From assembly GCF_000801105.2 (NCBI RefSeq), contig NC_079511.1, positions 21,537,792 through 21,601,791 on the forward strand: a DNA stretch of 64,000 nt, written 5' to 3'. The notes under the pieces were generated by a model that searched no databases, had not been told where the DNA came from, and saw only the letters and a program-made list of their open reading frames with translations. The position numbers and the translations under genes are program-made. Shown in pieces: positions 55,878-64,000 of the stretch. Source of the DNA: Raphanus sativus. Taxonomy: Eukaryota; Streptophyta; Magnoliopsida; Brassicales; Brassicaceae. Numbering within the stretch: the stretch's first letter is position 1; each line of letters begins with the position of its first letter.

Positions 55878-57051
55878 ATGGTGAAGAAGGGAGGTACGAA
55901 GAGGAAGCCTGTGATGACGAAGATCACTGACTAAGCTTCGCGTGCTACTACTTTCACGAAACGCAGAGACGGTCTCTACAGCAAAGCGGCTCAGCTTTGT
56001 GTAATCACCGACGCTCAAATCGCAATCTTAGCGACACCATCTTCTTCAAACTCCAACGTTCCTTTCTTCTCGTTTGGTCACTCCTCCGTTGAGTCCGTGG
56101 TCTCCGCTTATCTCTCCGGACAGAGACTTGCTCCTGTTTCAACGTGTGATAATACCAAAGCGACAAGAGAAGACCTAGGTATCTGTATGGCTCGCAAGGA
56201 CCTAGGGTTAGGGTTTTGGTGGGACGATGAGAAGCTCGTCAACTCGAATGATCCGGAAGAGCTTATGGAAGCGATGGAATCTATGAAAGTACTATACAGC
56301 CGTCTCAAGGAATTGGAAGATCAAACCCTAACAACAACAACAACGATCGACGATGAGGACATGGTTGAGATTTCACCTGAGTCGGATGAATGGAGCGAGA
56401 TGGATCTTCATAAACTCCTCCAAGATTGTGATTGTGAAGAAGAGGATCAGAGTGTAACTGATAAAACCTGCAACAACAGCAACTCTGTATCATCTGCAGT
56501 AGAAAGAAGCTGGGAAGAAGTGACGATGGATCTTGATTTGGATACTATCATTACCTATGATGATTTACCAGAGCTCCCACCTCTTGTTGACAAAGAAGAA
56601 GAAGAAGAAGAAGAGGATCACAGCGTATCTGAGGAAACTCCTCCAAGATTTTGATTGTGATTGTGATGATGTACCACCACCACCACCACCACCACCTCTT
56701 GTTAGCCACACTGAAAAAGAAGAAGAGGATCAGAATCTATTTGTATCACCTGCAGCAGAAAAAAGCTGGGAAGAAGTGGCGATGGATCTTGATTTGGATA
56801 CTATCATTACATATGATGATTTACCAGAGCTGCCACCTCTTGTTAGCAACAGTGACAAAGAAGAAGAAGAGGATCAGAACGTATCTGTCAAAACCTGCAA
56901 CAACAACAACTCTGTATCATCATTACCAGCTGCAGCTGAAAAAAGCTTGGAAGAAGCGACGATGGCTCTTGATTTCGATAGTATTTTTGAAGGTCTGATG
57001 TCCTATGATGATGTGGATCTCCTCTGGTCTGATGACTTATTGTTCATGTAA
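55878..57051 (+). pseudogene. MADS-box pseudogene, tandem copy of the gene at 51.5 kb
   Basis: Same start (MVKKGGTKRKPVMTKIT) but TAA at 55932-55934 ends the frame after codon 18, inside the MADS domain. The rest remains similar: a frame is open from 56097 (DLGLGFWWDDEKL, LYSRLKELEDQ) to 56654. There a frameshift moves the C-terminal part into another frame, which runs to LLFM and stop at 57051. The acidic C-terminus has grown: the TYDDLPELPP block occurs twice before the final SYDDVDLLWSDD, with an inserted LLQDFDCDCDDV and an eight-proline run. The two lesions make a working factor unlikely, unless a downstream ATG gives a protein without the DNA-binding domain. Confidence 0.88.
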
Positions 57052-57089
57052 TTTTTAGGAGAGTATACGTTCGGTTTGGTCTCGATCAG

Positions 57090-57480
57090 TTTTTCTCACA
57101 TGATAGAAAATTGATCGAACTCATACCGGTTTATTTGGTTTGTATATCTTATGTCTTAATCAAGTGTAATAAAATGTTTAACAAGCTAAGTAAAATTTGA
57201 GCTTGTGTACTTCTTGTTCTGTGTTTTGGTAATTTGTTTCGTTGCAAACGTTTTGTACTAGTAATGATCTCTGCTCGCATCTTCATCAGTAAGAAGTTTT
57301 ATAAACATAACATAACATAGGGTCATTCATTATAACCCAGCAGTTACTTTGAAGTATATTGTGTATACATGCACAATAACATCTTTTATTGTCTCAAAAA
57401 CACTTGGTCAACATCTATAAATAAACTATTTTTATTTTATTGATATCATTTTTAGAAAATATATGGTCACTAGACAGAAT
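57090..57480. other. 3' region of the MADS pseudogene
   Basis: 57060-57290 matches 52440-52670 (GATAGAAAATTGATCGAACT, AGTGTAATAAAATGTTTAAC, the latter with a polyadenylation-like AATAAA). The rest is spacer. Confidence 0.6.
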
Positions 57481-58923
57481 TCTACATACACAAAAGCTTA
57501 AAACTCCACTGAGTATTGACACTGTAGTCTGTATCGCGCTCTAAAGCTGAAGTTAGAGGCTTCTGTAGATACCATTCTCTGTGAATCTGAGGGAACCTGC
57601 GGAAAGCATTGTGAAAAAGTTCTAAGAGACGTTTCATGGAACTAATATCAGCATCCGAGTACGTATTATTCAGATCATTGTTTGAAAAAAGGATTTGTTT
57701 CATCTGAGAATTGGTATACTGATGCAAGAGTCTATGACAACATCTTCTTATTGCAGATATACCGCCAGGATAATTGCGTAAATCTTTATCTGCTATTATG
57801 GAAAAATTGGTATGCAGAGGTACCATTGAGAAAGTGACCAAATATATTTGGCAGTAGCCGAACAAGTTATGGTTCTTAGCACAAAACAAAATCATCAAGT
57901 AGATTAGCACCAAGTGAGTTATACAGGTACATACATTGATTCTAACAATCTCACCCACAGAAAAACTTAAGCAACCTAACTTAGAAAGGAGGATCATGCT
58001 ATTCATTTCTCAGGTATAGAGATGACAAGTTCCAAGCTTAGCACAATGCAAATGATCTGATTAACTCACACTGCCTTTTCCCTTCTGCTTGCTTCTGCTC
58101 TGCAATATACTGGTCAACTCTCAAAGCTTTACTTCTCATTAGCTCAGACATCTTCTCCGCCTCCTCAACTATATGTTTCTGCACGTGAACCTCCATGAAT
58201 TCAAACCATTCTCCTAGTTGTGAGGGGTAAAACTCACACCTAGATTTTAGATCAGGTTTAATGTTTAGGAAAGGTTAGGGAAAGATAATCGCGGGCTGAA
58301 TCCCGTAAGAACTTGTAGAATGAACTTCGATTTGTATTGATATAGTAGAAATGGGATGGTTACAAAAGGTGATCTTTGATGAATACAAAGATTATAAGAG
58401 TGTTACAATAAGAATGTTTTGATGAATGTTGAGTAAAAAATGAGTTGAATCGGATCCTCTTCTTAGTCCTCGACCTTCTCTTTAAATAGCCTTGGGCTTC
58501 TTTAGGTTGTCTTCAACTGATCTCCGAGATCTTCTCCGCTTGAGGTGGAATCCGCAACAGCTTCCCCTTGACCGGGTCCTGCGCTTCTTCTTGTTATGAC
58601 GTGAGCTTCCTCTTCGTCGTGACCTCTTTAGTTAGGATCCTTAACTTTCAGCCTTCGGCTCTAGCTTAGCTCTCTTTAGGTTTTGAACTCGCGATGGGCC
58701 TATCGCGGCCCATCATCATCTTCTATTATTTGATAATCAGCTACCGGGCCATATTCGGGCCCAACACTAGTGTCATTTTCCTTAAACCAACCTTCTTATT
58801 ACTCATGGACTCCTCAGCCTTTTCTTCATCATCCATCATCACACTCACCATCTGATGTCTCAACTCCAGCCTCCTCGTCAACTGTATCTTGTAAGTTCTC
58901 TGCCTCTCCATCTCCTCTAACAC
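57481..58923 (-). pseudogene. Unrecognised minus-strand gene, copy 2, split by a solo LTR
   Basis: 57482-57790 on the minus strand reads NYPGGISAIRRCCHRLLHQY, QILFSNNDLNNTYSDADISS, MKRLLELFHNAFRRFPQ and ends KLLCM; 58020-58213 plus 58772-58923 correspond to 54468-54800 of copy 1 (MEVHVQKHIVEEAEKMSEL...). The 548-bp LTR lies within the latter exon-like tract, so this copy is disrupted. No family recognised; the tracts may be exons of one gene. Confidence 0.4.
58219..58766. mobile_element. Solo LTR, 548 bp
   Basis: TGTGAGGGGTAAAACTCACA at the left, GGGCCCAACA at the right: canonical TG...CA ends. A perfect 5-bp target duplication CTAGT flanks it (58214-58218, 58767-58771), and copy 1 shows the empty site at 54644-54648. 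No internal retrotransposon sequence remains, so it arose by LTR-LTR recombination. It differs from the Copia LTR at 36-42 kb; the family is not determined. Confidence 0.88.
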
Positions 58924-59208
58924 TACAGTTCAGGTTCTCCTCTCCTACCAATGATGTGCTATTCCTTGAATTAATCTCCACCTCCTCTTCTCTCTTAGAT
59001 GTATACAACCTTCAGGGCAAAACGACTTGCAAGTTCTACGCTATTTATATACCCTGGCTACTATATAAGAGGACAAGCTATGCACACAACTATTGAAAAC
59101 AATGGTCTTCATGAATTACTTGCCATTTGAAATTTCACCTTGAGATGACTTATTCCCTCTTCTTTATCTACCAAACCATGTTGCATGATCCTCTGGTGAT
59201 GGAACAGA

Positions 59209-60882
59209 CTATTGAGGCCTTTGAGATAAAGAAACTTTGTTTACTCCACTGTCTTCCTCAAAGGCGTCGAGCCGATACACTACCATAGACCGTCCTAGCT
59301 TAATCTTTTTGACAAACTGATAAGTTGTCACTGCGTCTATGCTCTGCAGGAATACTACTTCCGCAGAGCTTCCCTCTGGGTTTACATCAGTTCTTGACGC
59401 ATCTATTTTCCCAAACACGCTGAATCTCTTCAACAGTTGTGATCTAGATGGGAGATTCCCATGTGTACTCAAGAACTTCATTTGCAAGCATTTTGGATCA
59501 TCAAAATGCTTATCTTCCAACAGCTGTAGATTCTGCAGTTTATCAGCAAAAATGGACTGTTGGCATCCTTTCTTCGTTCTCTGGGAGTTACATGATGCTT
59601 TGTCTCGACTAGCTTTCCTTTTGATCCCAATGGATCTGATATTATCAACTTCTCTGATCTGGTTTTCAGCAGTTGTTGCAACTTCCAAGTCTTGTAATTT
59701 CTCTGCAGGTGCAACGCCTACATAACCAGAACCGATCTCCTTGTTTGAACAAGCTAGATCCTGGTGAACAACAAAAGAAACAGGCTTTGCTAGAAAAGCC
59801 TTGTCCTTAGTCGCATCAAGCAAGGGTGACAACTGCTTTGCGGATGATGTCACAGCTCTATCATCAAGAGTTCCAATGGAAGTGGCATCTTCCTCTATTA
59901 TTGGAGATTCTGAATTCAGTAAGCAAATACTCTGATCCCAGTGACAGCGTCTGCTTCTGTCCGCATCCTCATGGTCAGATGTTCGAGCCATGGTTTCACA
60001 AGCTTTCATAATGCTTGAATCGGAGTTCTTTAGAGGGTTTCTCAATTTGAATGTGCAAATCTGAACTAACTTATCAACAGGCTGCTCAGAAGAAGAACAA
60101 GGGACCAGGTCGATGCAGTCCATCTTGTTGGAGGGATGGAGATACCAATCTGGTTCCTCTACACGATCCATTAGCTTTGCACCTGTACGTACATATATTG
60201 ACAGGAGAATACAAATGTATCAGAACTTGGTAAACAAGGGAATATAGATCACCACTCAGATTTGACTTCAACTAAAACTAACTGAGGAAACAGTAAGAGT
60301 ATTTTGCCGTTGAGTAACTTTTAAAGCATATCAATAACATCAAATGTGGTTTCTTTCCTAATTAAACTGAGCATATATGTATCACTAAGAACAAGAACAG
60401 TAGAAAAAGCAATAACTTTTCGAACTTACTTTCCCTAACTTGTTCGTAGACAGATTCGGAGCTATTAAAATCAACAGTGTAACGCCGAAAGCTAAGGATA
60501 TGAGCGGTGGAAGTTCGGAAACTGCCATCTCTCGAACAAAACTCAGAGCCGAATCGGAACTAAGAGGAAGAGAGCAAGGGAGAGAGTATCCGGGAGAATC
60601 GATCGGCTGCTGGCAAGAACACCATAGCCCAAAGGAGACATTCCAGAAGTGCGTTTGCAGAGCTCTGTTCACCAAGTGGCGGAACCTCCATGAATCTGCA
60701 ACCAATGTTTCGAAATCGCGCTCGAAGCTTCGGAGACAGGGTTCTGGAACGTAGCGTGGTTCCATTAGGTCGAAGAAGGAAACCAGGATTCCAAACGGTT
60801 CGGATTGATCAAGGATCCGACCCGGAATCCATGAATCTGATGGGTTTAGTCTCACCCACACTAGCTCTCCTTTCTTCCGCAT
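59209..60882 (-). CDS. PWWP-like domain protein with RRM-like C-terminus
   Basis: Exon 1 (60882-60430) starts MRKKGELVWVRLNPSDSWIP and forms a PWWP-like fold: ELVWVRL...SWIPGRILD...GILVSFFDLMEPRYVPE, with SWIP in the PWWP position. It ends at a perfect GTAAGT donor. Exon 2 (about 60174-59209) ends at TAG; the acceptor AG at 60175-60176 keeps the frame, but a better-looking ACAG at about 60184 would not, so an extra small exon is possible. Exon 2 has a long polar middle and near its end LPSRSQLLKRFSVFGKIDAS then SSAEVVFLQSIDAVTTYQFV, like the RRM-type module in plant PWWP proteins that act with Polycomb or histone modifiers. Total about 472 residues. Oddity: exon 1 has a hydrophobic run (LISLAFGVTLLILIA), so its 3' part may be intronic. 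Confidence 0.7.
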
Positions 60883-60914
60883 TCTTCTCTGGAGAAATTA
60901 GGGTTTATCTCTGA

Positions 60915-62596
60915 AGATGAAGACCACTCTACTCCTCTGTGAGAAGGATGTGTACTTCTCTGTATGGCTGATTTAGAATTTTTAGAAGTTATTTGGCGCT
61001 AATTTCGCCCTCCAAATACTGTTTCCAACTTTTCCACACTAACTACTTTTTATATTCAAAAATACGAGAATGCAAAAATAATTTTGTTGTTAAGTCATTT
61101 TAATAATAAAACATAATTTTTTTATAAACCAAAAAATATTCAATTTTTGTTGATAAGTCATTTAATAATAAACTTACGTTGACAATCTTATTTTCGTCAA
61201 TTATAATTGACTAATATCTTGCCTAAGATGGTTTTTAAAATTGATATTTTGAAATAAATATAAATGAACATTTCTCCAAAATATTGAATATTAAATATTT
61301 AAAATACTTTTTTGATAAATATAACACTAATAATAAAATTATTAATAAGAAATAGTTCAAACCAAAAATACAAAGTTTTTCATTTTCTGAGTAAAAATTC
61401 TATAATTTTATATTATAAAATAATGAGTTATTATATCATTAATTGAGTATTTAGTTATAAAATTATTATGAAGAACTTTTATAATTAATTACAATCAATT
61501 TTTGTAACTATTATATAATCTTATTTGAATTATACTTTTTAATTTTACTGTCAAAAATTTTTGTAGTAAAATTTTAATTCTTTTAATTCTCAAGCAAAAT
61601 GAGTTATATAAAACAAATTTCTATAATTTCTATAAGTATTGTACAATCCAAAATGTTGGTCCATCATTAGAATCATGAAGAATCTATATACCATTAGTTT
61701 TATCTCTGTGAGAACCAAAAATATATTAAACTTTTGAAAAAAAATTAAAATAATTGACAGTAAAATTATAAAACATAATCCAATTAAGACTATATCAACA
61801 GCTACAAAAATAAAAACAATTATCAAAAATAATTATTAAACTAGTGATATCTTAGCTAAGTATTTTAATATAAATGAAAATTATTGAAATTTTATTTTGA
61901 AGAAAATAATGAAAAAATTAAAATTTTATTTATACAATATTTATATTTATAAATTTTATATTTACTAAATAATTTATTCTAAAATTTAATTTCCAATATT
62001 TTGAAAAAAACAATTGTTTATTTTTATTTTTACCAAGAATATCATTAACCTAAAAGTCATTTTAGACATATTGTTAGTCAACTATAAAGTTTGACTAACA
62101 ATAAGAATAAAATCATATTTTCAACGAAAGTTTATGATTAAAATGATTTGTTAATAAAAGTCGAGTGTTTCTTGCTTATGAAAAAAGTGGGTGATTTATT
62201 TCAATAAAATTGAAAGTTGATGATTTAAATGACATTTTCTCGATATAAATTATACCTAAAACACATCATTGTCTTTTTATTCCCTTCGAGAGAATTACAT
62301 TTTAGGTATTGTTGGTAATTATTAAATAACTGAGAGTAAATAAAAGTGAAAAGATTACGAAGCAAAGAAAAGTGAGAATTATAATAAAAGAAAAAAAAAG
62401 TGATTGGTAGTGGATTAGAGCAAATGAAATTAACTGAATAATAATAAAAGTCTAATATTTATTAACTTATAAACAATATAACAAATTTCATATTACATTA
62501 AGTATTATATATACAATATTTTAAGCATATTATAATACATATATATATGAAAACTATGTTCACAATAAATAAATAGATATCAAATCTACAATAGAT
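60915..62596. other. AT-rich intergenic DNA
   Basis: No supported gene. Long A/T-rich stretches with TCAACTATAAAGTTTGACTAAC-type inverted motifs (62080-62105), perhaps old MITE debris. Confidence 0.5.
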
Positions 62597-63480
62597 TTAA
62601 TGACGATGTCGAGAGCTATGTTGATTTGGGGTCCATATTTGTTCATCAATCTGATCATAGACTCTTTGCATATACGTCTCAGCTTCTGATTCTTCTTTAC
62701 TTCTCAAAGTATTATTTTCATAATGCTCGTCATTCTTAATATTTTTTGCTTCTTCACCATCATTCTCGATATCAATGTTGTCAAAATAAAAATTTATAAA
62801 ATTATGCTGATAATAAAATTATACAAGCCCGTCATAGCAAATATTACATTTTTCGCATGGCGATATCATACCTAAGAGATTCATTAAAAAATCTCCATTT
62901 TTTTTCCAAATTCCAAATGGTTGTTTGATAACATAACATAGCAATGCATGACAACTATTATACATTTCTTTGGTGGTTATAGGTGGTTGACCATTATTGA
63001 ATTCTTGGAGATGTTATCTTGTGTTCTCGCCGAATTATTTTATATCCAGAATAGAACATAGTATTTATTTTCTAGAGATATATGAAATACTGAATCATTT
63101 ATCTCGTATTGCAGTCACCAGCACTCGTGCATCATGGACAGATCCCGCCATTCCAACATAAAAAAATATGTGAAATGCCTGTCATAATCACATATTGCCA
63201 AATCATTAAGGCTAACAATTCCTTTTCTATTTATCAAACGGAAAATTTCTCGACTTGGTAAAACCATAACTGGTACATGAGTTCCATTAAGAGAAAAAAC
63301 AAACCCATGAAAATAACTGTATTTTGCATCCCTCTGAAAACGGTCGGAGATGTTTTTAAGTTTTGGGATGCTCGTGGCCGTACATAATCTAGAGCCATTT
63401 TATCCATTGAATAAACATCATGAAACATCATGAAATCTCCCACCCATCTGAGCCTTATGAGCAGGCTGTGTTGATGATGA
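62597..63480 (-). pseudogene. PIF/Harbinger transposase pseudogene
   Basis: On the minus strand, across frameshifts: PRASQNLKT, YSYFHGFVFSLNGTHVPVMV, IFRLINRKGIVSLNDLAICD, MAGSVHDARVLVTAIRDK (63145-63085), QPPITTKEMYNSCHALLCYV, IKQPFGIWKKKWRFF (62960-62900), and a C-terminus EAETYMQRVYDQIDEQIW then TPNQHSSRHRH with stop at 62597-62599. This is the order of the HARBI1-like DDE nuclease of plant PIF/Harbinger elements. The usual first catalytic Asp (ALDGTH) is Asn (SLNGTH), and several stops and frameshifts are present. The N-terminal part and the Myb-like partner gene were not found. Confidence 0.75.
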
Positions 63481-64000
63481 ACCACCTAAAGATGACCTGT
63501 TAGTCATGTATGAAGAATGTCGATTTACTTCACTTGCATAACGAATAGGTGATCACGAAAGTTTTCATGCTTCTTCATCAGATGCACTTAGATTAATATT
63601 AACATAAGGGTATGTGGTTTGGCCATATTCCTCTATTCCACATATATGAATATCATCATTGGTTATTTCTTCCATTTCTATGTGTTAGAAATGAATTCCA
63701 AGAATGTATGGTGAATAGTGATCATCTTTTCCACATCATGTTCACCATATATTGGGTCAAGCAAATCTTTGAATGGAAGAGGATTGTTTTGCAAGACTAT
63801 ACTACATTTATGATTACGTAGAGTAATTTACTGGAAAAAAATTGACACAAACATATTAATTAATAACTATATATATTTATTAGTGATAAATATTTTGATA
63901 TTAATACAAAATTTAAAAATTGTGAAATTACCACAAATTGATTCTCCCACCATGATCCTAACATATTAATTTTTCCTGCTATTCGATCAATATCTACTCA
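63481..64000. other. Probable Harbinger upstream region, undetermined
   Basis: Mixed sequence following the transposase remnant on its 5' side. Short open frames on both strands are not recognisable; it may contain more of the decayed element. Confidence 0.3.

Overview
The window is nuclear DNA of a flowering plant of the mustard family, most likely Brassica or a close relative. Genes have GT-AG introns, intergenic DNA is very AT-rich, and recognisable products look closest to Arabidopsis proteins: an HSP70, a D-cysteine desulfhydrase, a type I MADS-box factor of the AGL97 type, CLP1-like and NCL-like pseudogenes. There are no bacterial features, CRISPR arrays or operons.

Layout. 1-31 kb is a transposon graveyard: LINE remnants (2.7-3.4 kb and 13.4-16.2 kb), at least six Helitrons with TC...hairpin-CTAG ends, short non-autonomous hAT elements, a CLP1 pseudogene fused to a broken LINE reverse transcriptase (16.2 kb), a decayed NCL (Na+/Ca2+ exchanger) pseudogene (23.7-24.8 kb), and two inverted copies of an AT-rich element (27.1-31.4 kb). 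32.4-36.1 kb holds an HSP70 gene with a heat-shock promoter, then a second CLP1 pseudogene. 36.3-42.7 kb is a complete, very young Copia retrotransposon. 45.2-48.9 kb is a partial copy of the HSP70 locus, split by a 1.6 kb hAT element filled with 27-bp tandem repeats. 49.0-51.1 kb is an intact 10-exon D-cysteine desulfhydrase. 51.2-55.1 kb and 55.4-59.2 kb are tandem copies of a block with a MADS-box gene (first intact, second broken) and an unrecognised minus-strand gene, the second copy carrying a solo LTR. 59.2-60.9 kb is a PWWP-like/RRM-like gene. 61-64 kb is AT-rich with a dead PIF/Harbinger transposase.

How it fits together. The likely working genes (HSP70, D-CDES, MADS-box, PWWP-like protein) have no obvious shared pathway. 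What links the window is repeated local duplication: pieces of one ancestral segment (HSP70, CLP1, a shared tail, the D-CDES 3' flank, the MADS 5' flank) recur at about 16-17, 28.9-29.5, 32.5-36.3 plus 42.7-43.0, 45.2-48.9 and 51-59 kb. These duplicates give paralogous empty sites for three insertions (Copia, hAT, solo LTR), so their ends and target-site duplications can be read to the base. All comparisons were made by eye; splice sites and element ends rest on motifs, not on transcripts or alignments.
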